Origin: Aerococcaceae bacterium DSM 111176
Lineage (GTDB): Bacteria; Bacillota; Bacilli; Lactobacillales; Aerococcaceae
DNA: 55,080 bases
Direction of reading: 5' to 3'
Assembly (NCBI GenBank): GCA_015863215.1
Contig: JACBXN010000007.1
Span: 1 to 55,080, forward strand
The notes beneath the pieces were generated by a model. The model had not been told where the DNA came from. It did not search any database and worked only from the letters and a program-made list of their open reading frames with translations. Within the stretch, counting starts at the first letter, position 1. Every line of letters starts with the position of its first letter. The position numbers were made by a program, and so were the translations under genes. This document shows, piece after piece, positions 23,685-31,710 of this stretch.

Positions 23685-23709
23685 ATAGCATCATTCAAAT
23701 CTTAAAAAA

Positions 23710-24081
23710 TTATTTAGTACGTTTTAATTCTACTAAAATTTCTTCTAATAACTCAACTTCTGTTGTTTCAGCCACTTCTTCTTCAGCTTCTTCTTCTTTC
23801 TTAAGAGAGTTTAACCCTTTAACCACAAAGAATAATAACGTTGCAATTAATAAGAAGTTAATAATTGCTTGTAAGAAGTTACCAATCATGATGTTTGTGT
23901 TACCAATTGATAATACCCAACCAGTAACATCAGCAGCGCCTGTGAAAGCAACAATAATAGGCATGAAAATATCGTCTACCATTGAATTAACGATTGCAGT
24001 AAATGCAGAACCCATAATAAGTCCAACTGCTAGACTCATTACGTCACCTTTGACAATAAACTCTTTAAATTCTTTCCACAT
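23710..24081 (-). CDS. mscL: Large-conductance mechanosensitive channel MscL
   Basis: A 123-residue channel that opens at high membrane tension and protects against hypo-osmotic shock. The N-terminal amphipathic helix MWKEFKEFIVKGDV leads into TM1 with the gate LAVGLIMGSAFTAIVNSMVDD. TM2 is NFLQAIINFLLIATLLFFVVKGLN, and a charged C-terminal helix bundle (KKEEEAEEEVAETTE) ends the protein. The gate carries the expected small glycines and hydrophobic residues. The ribosome binding site is TTGGAGG. Convergent with tag and driven by its own promoter. Confidence 0.97.
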   Translation of the reverse strand: MWKEFKEFIVKGDVMSLAVGLIMGSAFTAIVNSMVDDIFMPIIVAFTGAADVTGWVLSIGNTNIMIGNFLQAIINFLLIATLLFFVVKGLNSLKKEEEAEEEVAETTEVELLEEILVELKRTK

Positions 24082-24119
24082 AGTAAGACCTCCAATAATA
24101 TATAATTAAGTCTATACGA

Positions 24120-24148
24120 AATATATCATAATATGAGGGTAATCACAA
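24120..24148 (-). promoter_or_regulatory. Promoter of mscL
   Basis: On the minus strand TTGTGA (24148-24143) and TATATT (24125-24120) are 17 bases apart, with TGA just before the -10. Confidence 0.75.
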
Positions 24149-24193
24149 TTTATATACCCGAAAAACACATAAAAAATTCATGAAAATTTACGT

Positions 24194-25306
24194 CTATATT
24201 CTAATAATGTGGTTTTCAATTGGAAACGATTGGGGGTCGATTGTTGAATGGCCATGTTGAATCAACTCACTCCATTGATAGCCTAAATAAGGTCCACTCG
24301 TTAATCCAGATGAACCTAAACCACTGACAGCCCAAACATGATCCATTTCCGGTACTTTTCCGGCTAAAATATCAAAATTAGATGTGTGAGCTCTCGTGCC
24401 GACCTTCGTTTTAACAATGGAATAATTTGCTAGTTGAGGTGCGATTTGTCTGACTTCTTCAGTTAATTGTTGTAATTTTGCTTCATCAATAGATAAGTCA
24501 TAACCTTGATCGTCTTCATGAGTCGCTCCAATAATAATTGTTCCATTATTAAATGGGATGATATCTGCTGTTCCTGGAGGCATGACAACGGGCCAGTGTT
24601 TATTCTCCCATGCGTTATCTTGTAAATAATATAATTGCCCTTTTTGAGGGCGGATATCTGTTTCATAACCATGGGGAGCAAGTAATTCCGGTAGCCATGC
24701 TCCTGCAGATAGGAGTAAGCGATCGACGGTTTCTTTAGTAGAATTACTCTCAATAGTAATAATAGATTTATCGATATTAAACTGAGCTTTCTCATGGATG
24801 ATTTGCCCGCCAAAGTGCTTAATCGCTTGGTGAAGACTGGTAATTAACGCTTCACCATCAACTCGTCCGCCACCTTCAACATAAGTGGCTTTAATATCTT
24901 CATTTAATAGTGGCAAGAGGTCGCTAGCTTGAACAGTTTTCACTTCACCAATTGAAGGAGAGTCTGGTCGTTTTTCATCTGCTTGAGATAAGTCCTTAGT
25001 ATAGCGTTTGTCACTTCTTCGGATCATTAAAGCGCCATCGACTTGGAAAATATTTCCATCATTAAATCCATCCTGTTCTAAATCAGCCATGAATTGACGG
25101 TAAAATTCTGCGCCTTGTGACACTAGAAAATACCACGGTTTATTTCGGCGCAATGAAAACCACGGGTTGATTATACCAGCGGCAGCTTTAGTGGCTTGTC
25201 CAATACCTTCATCGAAGAGAATCACTCTGTAGCCTGCTCGACTTAAATAATACGCAGCCGTACTTCCGACAATACCTCCGCCGATAATACCAATACGTTC
25301 TTTCAT
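24194..25306 (-). CDS. FAD-dependent glycine/D-amino-acid oxidase family protein (DadA-like)
   Basis: A 370-residue FAD enzyme of the DAO family. The dinucleotide-binding motif GIIGGGIVGSTAAYYLSRAG is at the N-terminus, followed by VILFDEG with the ribose-binding Asp and QATKAAAGIINPW, where the flavin sits. The C-terminal half holds the GTRAHTSNFDILAGKVP and VSGLGSSGLTSGP blocks. It probably oxidises a D-amino acid or N-substituted glycine to the oxo acid; the specific substrate is not visible. I chose the ATG at 25306, preceded by AAGGAG. An in-frame ATG three codons upstream exists. No terminator is evident before mscL, so readthrough into that gene is possible. Confidence 0.83.
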   Translation of the reverse strand: MKERIGIIGGGIVGSTAAYYLSRAGYRVILFDEGIGQATKAAAGIINPWFSLRRNKPWYFLVSQGAEFYRQFMADLEQDGFNDGNIFQVDGALMIRRSDKRYTKDLSQADEKRPDSPSIGEVKTVQASDLLPLLNEDIKATYVEGGGRVDGEALITSLHQAIKHFGGQIIHEKAQFNIDKSIITIESNSTKETVDRLLLSAGAWLPELLAPHGYETDIRPQKGQLYYLQDNAWENKHWPVVMPPGTADIIPFNNGTIIIGATHEDDQGYDLSIDEAKLQQLTEEVRQIAPQLANYSIVKTKVGTRAHTSNFDILAGKVPEMDHVWAVSGLGSSGLTSGPYLGYQWSELIQHGHSTIDPQSFPIENHIIRI

Positions 25307-25326
25307 ACTTATCACTCCTTGATATA

Positions 25327-25355
25327 ATTATAAGCGATAAAATGAGAAATGTAGA
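25327..25355 (-). promoter_or_regulatory. Promoter of the DadA-like gene
   Basis: On the minus strand TCTACA (25355-25350) and TATAAT (25332-25327) are 17 bases apart. It is divergent from the nitroreductase promoter, about 30 bases away. Confidence 0.6.
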
Positions 25356-25384
25356 TAATATTATCATTTATGAGAAGGGTTTCA

Positions 25385-25413
25385 TTGCGCCTTTTTAACT
25401 TCTCACTTATAAT
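25385..25413 (+). promoter_or_regulatory. Promoter of the nitroreductase gene
   Basis: TTGCGC (25385-25390) and TATAAT (25408-25413) are 17 bases apart, 23 bases upstream of the start codon. Confidence 0.72.
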
Positions 25414-25435
25414 TAACATAAATAGGAGGGTATTT

Positions 25436-26200
25436 ATGTCTCAAACAATTAAAGATCAATTAAAACATCGAACGATTCGTTTTTTTAAAGATAAACCAGT
25501 TCCTCAGGAAACATTGGAACAGTTATGGGAAGTGATGAACCGTACTGCAAGTAGCAATGGCCTTCAAAGTGCTTCAATCATCCGAATTACTGATCCAAAA
25601 ATTAAACAAGAGTTATCTGTTATTTGTAGACAACACTATGTTGCTGATTTACCAGAATTATATGTTTTTATTGTAGATAGTCGTAGAATGGGTAATATCG
25701 CAATGGAAAAAGGGTATGAAGGCGATAATTACCGTAATATGGATTTATTCTTTAAAGGGTGGACAGATTCAAGTTTAATGGCTCAAAATTTAACGAATGC
25801 CGTTGAGTCATTAGGTTTAGGGGCTGTGTTTTTAGGGAGTATTCTAAATGATGTTGGTAAAGTCATTGAGCTATTAAAACTTCCTAAATTGACCTTCCCG
25901 GTATTAGGTATTGGATTTGGGTATCCTAACGATGATCCACAGTTAAAACCACGGATGTCGATGGATCTCAAGATTCATGAAAATCAATATCAAGAGCCAG
26001 AATCATATCTTGAAACATTGGCAGATTATGATGAAGAGATGACTCACTACTATGATACGCGTGAAAATAATCGCCGCTCAGATACTTATACTGATCAAGT
26101 TCTTCGCTCATTTCAAAAAGAAATCGATAAAAGAGCGTTAATGATGCAATTTGCAGAGCAGCAAGGTTTTGATTTTAGACTTTCTGAAGAGATGGAATAA
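25436..26200 (+). CDS. Flavin nitroreductase family oxidoreductase (NfrA-like)
   Basis: A 254-residue FMN enzyme of the NfrA/FRP group that reduces nitro compounds, quinones or flavins with NAD(P)H. LKHRTIRFFKDKPVPQE carries the FMN-phosphate-binding arginine, NRTASSNGLQSASIIRI the conserved ASSNGLQ, and GLGAVFLGSILND and LPVLGIGFGYPND-like segments (here FPVLGIGFGYPND) complete the flavin pocket. The extended C-terminus (about 200-254) with the RRSDTYTDQVLRSF stretch is typical of the longer FRP-like subgroup. I chose the ATG at 25436, after TAGGAGGG. Monocistronic. Confidence 0.88.
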   Translation: MSQTIKDQLKHRTIRFFKDKPVPQETLEQLWEVMNRTASSNGLQSASIIRITDPKIKQELSVICRQHYVADLPELYVFIVDSRRMGNIAMEKGYEGDNYRNMDLFFKGWTDSSLMAQNLTNAVESLGLGAVFLGSILNDVGKVIELLKLPKLTFPVLGIGFGYPNDDPQLKPRMSMDLKIHENQYQEPESYLETLADYDEEMTHYYDTRENNRRSDTYTDQVLRSFQKEIDKRALMMQFAEQQGFDFRLSEEME

Positions 26201-26208
26201 CAAATAGG

Positions 26209-26245
26209 ATACCTAGGGGTGAGTTGCTTCTAGGTATTTATTCAT
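26209..26245 (+). terminator. Terminator of the nitroreductase gene
   Basis: ATACCTAG (26209-26216) pairs with CTAGGTAT (26230-26237), followed by a T-rich but short tract. Confidence 0.65.
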
Positions 26246-26311
26246 CTAGAGAGCGAGTCTTTTTCGTGATAAGATAAATAAAGAAGGAAATATGAAGAGA
26301 GGAGGAGAATT

Positions 26312-27091
26312 ATGGCTGAGAAGAAACCTTATGGAACGGTATTGATTAAAGCTGTGCAGATTTTAGATTATTTATCTCAACAACCAGAGTCAAAGTCGTT
26401 GACGGATATTTCTGAGATGACTGAGATTACATTATCTACTGCTCACAAAGTACTCGACACCTTAGAATTAATCGGATTTGTCACGCGTCATGCAAACAAG
26501 AAGACATATTCATTAGGGCCAAGGCTAATTCAAATTGCGAATGCTTCATTTATACAATTTGATTTTGTTAGAGATACTTATCCAGCTTTGAAACATTTAT
26601 TCGAGCGAGTGGATGCGACGGTTAACTTAGGGATGTTACAAGACAATGAAATGCTATATGTTAATAAATTTTCGAAGAGAAGCTCAACCTTTGAGAGTGT
26701 GTCTAGAATCGGATTCACTCAAGATTTATATTGCTCAGCAATGGGAAAATCAATTCTAGCAAATATGTCCAAAGAGGAAAGAGAAAGTTATATCGAATCA
26801 ATTGACTTGGTGCCTAAGACAGAACTAACGATTACAGATAAAGATGAACTGCGTGAAGCAGTCGCACGAGCTGGAGAATTAGGTTACGCCATTGATAATC
26901 GTGAAGCTGAGGAGAAAGTTTACTGTATTGGGACAGTAATAAATAATAAGTTTACTGATGCGAGCTATGCCTTTTCAATCTCGATACCTTATGATGCGTA
27001 CTCAATTGAGTACCATAATCATTTAGTTGATGAGATTATGCGGACTAAAGCAGTGATTGAATATCAAATCTATGAGTCACAACCCAAATAA
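26312..27091 (+). CDS. IclR-family transcriptional regulator
   Basis: A 259-residue regulator. The N-terminal winged helix (about 10-75) has LIKAVQILDYLSQQ, then SLTDISEMTEITLSTAHKVL and the wing TYSLGPRLIQI. The C-terminal GAF-like effector domain (about 85-255) contains LYCSAMGKSILANM and the effector-pocket region YAIDNREAEEKVYCIGTVI. IclR proteins usually control neighbouring catabolic genes in response to a pathway metabolite. The sugar operon starts 167 bases downstream, and a repeated TTTCC-N5-GGAAAGTCC element flanks its promoter, so it is the likely regulator. Its own terminator separates it from the operon. GAGGAGGAG precedes the ATG. Confidence 0.92.
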   Translation: MAEKKPYGTVLIKAVQILDYLSQQPESKSLTDISEMTEITLSTAHKVLDTLELIGFVTRHANKKTYSLGPRLIQIANASFIQFDFVRDTYPALKHLFERVDATVNLGMLQDNEMLYVNKFSKRSSTFESVSRIGFTQDLYCSAMGKSILANMSKEERESYIESIDLVPKTELTITDKDELREAVARAGELGYAIDNREAEEKVYCIGTVINNKFTDASYAFSISIPYDAYSIEYHNHLVDEIMRTKAVIEYQIYESQPK

Positions 27092-27141
27092 CACACAATG
27101 TATTTTCCTATAAGGAAAGTCCGTTGTGTGTTATTTTTTTC
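27087..27141 (+). terminator. Terminator of the IclR gene, containing an operator-like palindrome
   Basis: AATAACACACAA (27087-27098) pairs perfectly with TTGTGTGTTATT (27124-27135), followed by a T tract. The loop itself contains the TTTCC-N5-GGAAA palindrome. The stem starts inside the last codons of the IclR gene. Confidence 0.88.
27104..27122 (+). promoter_or_regulatory. Candidate IclR operator, copy 1
   Basis: TTTCC-TATAA-GGAAAGTCC. It has the same spacing and the same right half as the copy at 27219. It lies within the loop of the preceding terminator, so a structural role is also possible. Confidence 0.5.
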
Positions 27142-27160
27142 ACAAAAGACAATTTTTAGC

Positions 27161-27189
27161 TTGTAAGCGGTTATCATTTTTGATATAAT
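27161..27189 (+). promoter_or_regulatory. Promoter of the sugar operon
   Basis: TTGTAA (27161-27166) and TATAAT (27184-27189) with a 17-base spacer and TGA in front of the -10. It is one of the best promoters in the window, in keeping with the codon-optimised first gene. Confidence 0.85.
27162..27176 (+). promoter_or_regulatory. Candidate CcpA cre site
   Basis: TGTAAGCGGTTATCA carries a perfect left half and central CG of the cre consensus TGWNANCGNTNNCA, with the final CA displaced by one base. It overlaps the -35, where CcpA would block RNA polymerase. Confidence 0.45.
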
Positions 27190-27218
27190 TCATGTAGAAA
27201 AGTTATCAGATGACTTTA

Positions 27219-27237
27219 TTTCCAAAAAGGAAAGTCC
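27219..27237 (+). promoter_or_regulatory. Candidate IclR operator, copy 2
   Basis: TTTCC-AAAAA-GGAAAGTCC lies between the -10 and the ribosome binding site of the first sugar gene, where a bound repressor would stop transcription. It matches copy 1 at all 14 non-spacer positions. Confidence 0.6.
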
Positions 27238-27258
27238 AATTTAATAGGAGGCAATGAA

Positions 27259-28422
27259 ATGGAACAAGTAAGGTTAGGTATTATTGGTTACGGTCAACAA
27301 GGTGGATTCTACGGTGATTTAATTTCTCAAGGTCGCGTTGACAAAATGGTTGTAGGTGCTGTTGCTGAAATCGATGAGTCTAAAGATGCATTAATTAACG
27401 AGCGTCATCCTGATGCTAAAATTTATCGTGATTACAAAGAAATGGTTGAATCTGGAGATGTTGATGCAGTATTAACGGCTGTTCCTCACTTCCTTCACCC
27501 GGAAATGGCAATGTATGCATTAAGTAAAGGAATTCATGTATTAAACGAAAAACCTGCTGGTGTTTATACGAAACAAGTTAAAGAGTTAAATGAATACGCT
27601 GCCAACAGTGACGCTGTTTACGCTATTATGTTTAACCAACGTAACAACCCATTATACCAACGTATTAAAGAAATCGTTGATAATGGTGAAATCGGTAATA
27701 TCCGTCGTACTAACTGGATCATTACTAACTGGTGGCGTCCACAAGCTTACTATGACATGTCAGCATGGCGTGCTACATGGGGCGGCGAAGGTGGAGGAGT
27801 TCTTGTTAACCAAGCACCTCACCAATTAGACTTAATCCAATGGATTGCTGGAGTTCCTGAAAAAGTAACAGGTAAAGTTAAATATGGTTACCAACGTGAC
27901 ATCGTAGTAGAGGACGAAGTAACGGCATTATTAGACTATGGTAATGGTGCAACAGGTGTATTCGTAACATGTACTCACGATATGATTGGTACTGACCGTT
28001 TAGAAATCTTAGGAGACGCAGGTAAGATTGTTGTTGAAGATTCTAAGAAAGTTAAAGTAATTCGTATGAAGAAATCTGAAAATCAATTCAACCAAGAAAT
28101 GGACTTTGAAGGTGTTAAAGATTTATTCATGGGTAAATTAGATGTGGATGAATTATACGAAGTGGAAGAGTTTGAATCAGAATCAGCTTGGGGTGAGCAA
28201 CATGGTGGTGTATTAGCAAACTTTGCGGCACACATTATTGATGGTACGCCATTACTTGCACCAGGTGCTGAAGGTATCAACGGTGTTCGTTTAGCGAATG
28301 CAATTCACTTATCTGACTGGGAAGGTAAAGAAATTGATTTATCAACATTTGATGATGATAAATATCTTGAAGGATTAAACAAACGTATTGCTGAAGAAGG
28401 TAAATACGAACAACGTTCATAA
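27259..28422 (+). CDS. Gfo/Idh/MocA-family dehydrogenase (1 of 3)
   Basis: A 387-residue NAD(P)-dependent sugar oxidoreductase. The N-terminal Rossmann fold opens with LGIIGYGQQGGFYGDL, EKPAG (about 95-99) provides the catalytic Lys, and GGGVLVNQAPHQLDLIQWIAG supplies the conserved Asp and His of the active site. The C-terminal sheet domain follows. It probably oxidises a hydroxyl of a sugar or glycoside. Codon choice is strongly biased (GTT, CAA, ATC, TTA), suggesting high expression as the first gene. TAGGAGG lies before the ATG. Substrate unknown; its partners suggest oxidation at C3 of a glycoside or a related ketosugar route. Confidence 0.9.
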   Translation: MEQVRLGIIGYGQQGGFYGDLISQGRVDKMVVGAVAEIDESKDALINERHPDAKIYRDYKEMVESGDVDAVLTAVPHFLHPEMAMYALSKGIHVLNEKPAGVYTKQVKELNEYAANSDAVYAIMFNQRNNPLYQRIKEIVDNGEIGNIRRTNWIITNWWRPQAYYDMSAWRATWGGEGGGVLVNQAPHQLDLIQWIAGVPEKVTGKVKYGYQRDIVVEDEVTALLDYGNGATGVFVTCTHDMIGTDRLEILGDAGKIVVEDSKKVKVIRMKKSENQFNQEMDFEGVKDLFMGKLDVDELYEVEEFESESAWGEQHGGVLANFAAHIIDGTPLLAPGAEGINGVRLANAIHLSDWEGKEIDLSTFDDDKYLEGLNKRIAEEGKYEQRS

Positions 28423-28441
28423 AATTTAGGAGTGGTATAAG

Positions 28442-29467
28442 ATGCTAAAAGTTGCCATAGTAGGTATCGGCACAATTTCTTATATTCATCAATGGGCTAT
28501 TGAACAATCCACAGACGGCGAACTAGTCGCTGTCTGTGACATTAAGCCCTCTGTAAAGGCAAATTATCCTGATTTACCTTTCTATGAAGATGTTGATGAA
28601 CTCTTGGAAAATGAAGAGTTAGATGTAGTTCATATATGTCTTCCTCATGATTTACATGTACCAATAGCTAAGAAATGTGTTAAATCTGGGGTGAATGTTT
28701 TTCTTGAAAAACCAGTAGGGGTAAGTCTTGAAGAATCTGAAGAGTTAAACCAACTAATTAAAGAGCACCCAGAAGTTAAAGTTGCAGTTTCGTTCCAAAA
28801 TCGCTATAACAAAACTTCAATCGAATTAAAGAAATTATTAACTGAAGGATCTCCTGATTATGAAGTTGGGAAGATTAAGGCAGTTAAAGGAATAGTCACT
28901 TGGTTTAGACCAGAAAGTTATTATGAAGCAGAATCATGGCGTGGAACATGGGCTAATGCCGGTGGTGGAACAATCTCGAATCAATCGATTCATACCATTG
29001 ATTTAATGCAGTGGTTCGCTGGAGAGAGTGTTGTTTCTTGTCGTGGTCAATTAATGAATTTACTCGATTATGATATTGAGGTAGAAGATACAGCAGTTGG
29101 ACGTTATGAGTTTGAAAATGATATTAATGGCCTTTATTTTGCCACTAATGCATACGAAGTGAACTCGTCAGTAGAACTTGAAGTGATTACTACACGGGTG
29201 CGCTTTTTAATCAAAAATAATATGCTCTATGTATTTGACGAAGAAGGATATGAAGGGCATCTTATTGTTGAAGATGAAGTGTTTCCTGGGTCAAAATCTT
29301 ATTACGGGCTCGGACATAAGCACTGTATTGATAGTTTTTATAAGTCGATTATTAATGATGTGGAAGATTATATTCATGTTGAAGAGGCATTGCCAAGTAT
29401 GGAAATGATCGAATTATTAAAGAAATCTACTGAAACAGGACAAAAAGTACATTTAAAGGAGCTGTAG
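28442..29467 (+). CDS. Gfo/Idh/MocA-family dehydrogenase (2 of 3)
   Basis: A 341-residue dehydrogenase with KVAIVGIGTISYIHQWAI at the N-terminus, EKPVG as the catalytic-Lys motif, and GGGTISNQSIHTIDLMQWFAG with the active-site Asp/His. It is only loosely similar to the first copy and has ordinary codon usage. The order 28422-28442-29471 with short gaps places it in the same operon. A second non-identical dehydrogenase beside the first suggests either the reverse reduction step or a different position on the sugar. Confidence 0.88.
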   Translation: MLKVAIVGIGTISYIHQWAIEQSTDGELVAVCDIKPSVKANYPDLPFYEDVDELLENEELDVVHICLPHDLHVPIAKKCVKSGVNVFLEKPVGVSLEESEELNQLIKEHPEVKVAVSFQNRYNKTSIELKKLLTEGSPDYEVGKIKAVKGIVTWFRPESYYEAESWRGTWANAGGGTISNQSIHTIDLMQWFAGESVVSCRGQLMNLLDYDIEVEDTAVGRYEFENDINGLYFATNAYEVNSSVELEVITTRVRFLIKNNMLYVFDEEGYEGHLIVEDEVFPGSKSYYGLGHKHCIDSFYKSIINDVEDYIHVEEALPSMEMIELLKKSTETGQKVHLKEL

Positions 29468-29470
29468 AAA

Positions 29471-30340
29471 ATGGCACAAGCTAAAATTGGCGTTCAAGCA
29501 ATGATGCTAAAAGAAAAATTTGAAGAATTAGGCGCATATGAAACATTAAAGAAAGTATCTGAATTAGGATATAATGCCGTAGAAATTTCACAAATTCCAA
29601 TGACACCAGAAAATGTAGCCGAAATTAAACGAGCGACAGAAGACTTTAATATGGATATTGCGTCATTATCTTGCGTAGTTAGAGAAGAGAAATCTGGTGG
29701 CGGAAATGATTCATTAGAAGCTAACTTCGACAAAATTGTTCAAGACTGTAAAACATTAGGTGTCGATTTAGTACGTATTGGTATGTTGCCGTTTGCGAAT
29801 ATGAAAAATCTAGAGACAGTTCTTGAGTTTACGCGTGAAGCAAATGACTATGCTAAACAATTAAAAGAACATGATATCGACCTTTACTACCATAATCACC
29901 ATGTAGAATTCCGTAAATATGATGGTAAATTCTTATTAGATATCATTAAAGAAGAATGTCCTGAATTAGGATTTGAATTAGACTTACACTGGGTACAACG
30001 TGGTGGAGCAAATCCAATTGATATTTTAGAACAATATGCTGGACGTACATCACTTGTTCACTTGAAAGATTACCGTATCGGTGAAATTCCTGATGATGCA
30101 TTTGATCAATTAGCAGATGGCGACATGATGGCGTTCTATGATGCGTTTACTAATACTGTTCAATTTGCTGAATTAGGTCAAGGTTCAATGAACTACAAAC
30201 CTATCATTGAAAAAGCCTTAGAAACAGGTGTTCGCTACATGTTAGTTGAACAAGATATGTTATATGGACGCGATCCATTTGATTGTTTAGCAGATTCACG
30301 TGACCACTTAATTGAATTAGGTTACGCAGATTTATTTTAA
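29471..30340 (+). CDS. Sugar isomerase/epimerase-type TIM barrel (AP_endonuc_2 family)
   Basis: A 289-residue metal-dependent TIM barrel. The metal ligands appear in YYHNHHVEF, GFELDLHWVQRGG, SLVHLKDYRIG and VEQD, in the order of the xylose-isomerase-like family. Members include sugar epimerases, IolE/IolI-type inosose enzymes, and the 3-keto-glycoside-cleaving and C-deglycosidase enzymes that work with Gfo/Idh dehydrogenases. Its neighbours make the last group attractive, but the reaction is inferred. The gap to the previous gene is three bases. Codon usage is again well adapted. Confidence 0.85.
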   Translation: MAQAKIGVQAMMLKEKFEELGAYETLKKVSELGYNAVEISQIPMTPENVAEIKRATEDFNMDIASLSCVVREEKSGGGNDSLEANFDKIVQDCKTLGVDLVRIGMLPFANMKNLETVLEFTREANDYAKQLKEHDIDLYYHNHHVEFRKYDGKFLLDIIKEECPELGFELDLHWVQRGGANPIDILEQYAGRTSLVHLKDYRIGEIPDDAFDQLADGDMMAFYDAFTNTVQFAELGQGSMNYKPIIEKALETGVRYMLVEQDMLYGRDPFDCLADSRDHLIELGYADLF

Positions 30341-30369
30341 TCTTGATGAGCGAAAGGGGCAACAACTAA

Positions 30370-31446
30370 ATGGTACAAAAGAAAGATGGTATGAACTATG
30401 CACCAAGTGGAAAAATTAACCACGTTGTAGAACCTGGTGAATTTAATGTTGGTGTTACAGCTTTAGACCATGGTCACATTAATGGTATGACAAATGGTTT
30501 AATTGAAGCAGGGGCGACAATTAAATATGTATATGATCCAGATGCTGAGAAGGTAGCGGCTTATTTAGAGCAATTTCCGGATGTAGCTGTGGCAGATTCA
30601 TTGGAACAAATTTTAGAGGATGAAGAAATTCATTTAGTGGCTGCTGCTGCGATCCCTAACTTACGTAGTGAATTAGGTAACCGTGTGATGAAAGCAGGTA
30701 AGGATTACTTTACGGATAAAACTGGTTTCACAACACTTGAACAGCTTGAAGAGACTAAGCGGGTTGTTGCTGAAACAGGGCGTAAATATTGGGTATACTT
30801 CTCTGAACGTTTACACGTTGAAGGGGCAGTATTCGCTGGTCAATTAATTGAAGAAGGTCGTATCGGAGACGTTCTTCAAGTAACAGGATTTGGACCACAC
30901 CGCTTAGATAAAGAAAAACGTCCAGACTGGTTCTTTAACCGTGAAGAGTATGGTGGAATCTTAACGGATATCGGTAGTCACCAAATTGAACAATTCTTAT
31001 ATTATACAGGAAATACGAATGCGGAAGTATTGCATTCAAAGATTGCAAATTATGCTAATCCAGAAACGCCTGATCTAGATGATTACGGTGATGCAACATT
31101 AGTAGGTGATAATGGTGCGACATTCTTCTTCAAGGTTCATTGGTTTACTCCAGATGGCTTACCAACTTGGGGAGACGGACGTACATTTATCACAGGTACT
31201 AAAGGTTCTATTGAAGTACGTAAGTATTTAAATTTAGGTGAAGAAAATACTGGAGATCATGTATTTATTACGGATGAAAATGGTGTAGAGCATCATAAGG
31301 TCAATGGACAAGTAGGATTCCCATTCTTTGGTGAAATGATTCTTGATTGTATCAACCGTACAGAAAATGCAATGACGCAAGAACATATTTTCAAAGCACA
31401 AGAATTATGCTTATTAAGTCAAGAGAAAGCATTAAAAATTAAATAG
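30370..31446 (+). CDS. Gfo/Idh/MocA-family dehydrogenase (3 of 3), atypical motif
   Basis: A 358-residue member. The N-terminus has about 25 extra residues before the Rossmann segment (NVGVTALDHGHINGMTNGL). Where the family has EKP it carries FTDKTGF, keeping the Lys in a changed frame. Later it shows YGGILTDIGSHQIEQFLYYTG with the conserved Asp/His. It belongs to a branch distinct from the two upstream copies, probably with a different substrate or direction. Last gene of the compact operon; no plus-strand terminator follows within 260 bases. Confidence 0.86.
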   Translation: MVQKKDGMNYAPSGKINHVVEPGEFNVGVTALDHGHINGMTNGLIEAGATIKYVYDPDAEKVAAYLEQFPDVAVADSLEQILEDEEIHLVAAAAIPNLRSELGNRVMKAGKDYFTDKTGFTTLEQLEETKRVVAETGRKYWVYFSERLHVEGAVFAGQLIEEGRIGDVLQVTGFGPHRLDKEKRPDWFFNREEYGGILTDIGSHQIEQFLYYTGNTNAEVLHSKIANYANPETPDLDDYGDATLVGDNGATFFFKVHWFTPDGLPTWGDGRTFITGTKGSIEVRKYLNLGEENTGDHVFITDENGVEHHKVNGQVGFPFFGEMILDCINRTENAMTQEHIFKAQELCLLSQEKALKIK

Positions 31447-31472
31447 TCACTTTTCTATTTAAAAAAGTAGAC

Positions 31473-31503
31473 AAAAAAGACCCGCTGGGAAATAGCGGGA
31501 TCT
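31473..31503 (-). terminator. Terminator-like hairpin in minus orientation
   Basis: CCCGCT (31481-31486) pairs with AGCGGG (31494-31499), extended by AGA/TCT with one bulge. Read on the minus strand it is followed by six T residues, the layout of an intrinsic terminator; on the plus strand the next bases are mixed. No minus-strand gene lies to its right. The 264 bases between the third dehydrogenase and the kinase contain no other element I could support. Confidence 0.55.
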
Positions 31504-31710
31504 CAAAAAATGTATAATTAATTATAACATAATAAATTAGCGACGAGCTCTTTATTAATGGAATAATTATATTGATGTTCGCATAATTATCTAGAATCAA
31601 CTTTTTGAAAAATTAATGAGTCACAGTGAATAGATAGTGTGAGTTGCGAATTAACTTTTGGAAGAGTGGGTGTTTGCTCATTCTTCTTTTCTGATTATGA
31701 GGAGGTTTTT

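Noticed and set aside
23672-24109. A 145-codon plus-strand frame over mscL
   Set aside because: It is the antisense shadow of mscL, rich in Ser/Thr/Ile, without ribosome binding site.
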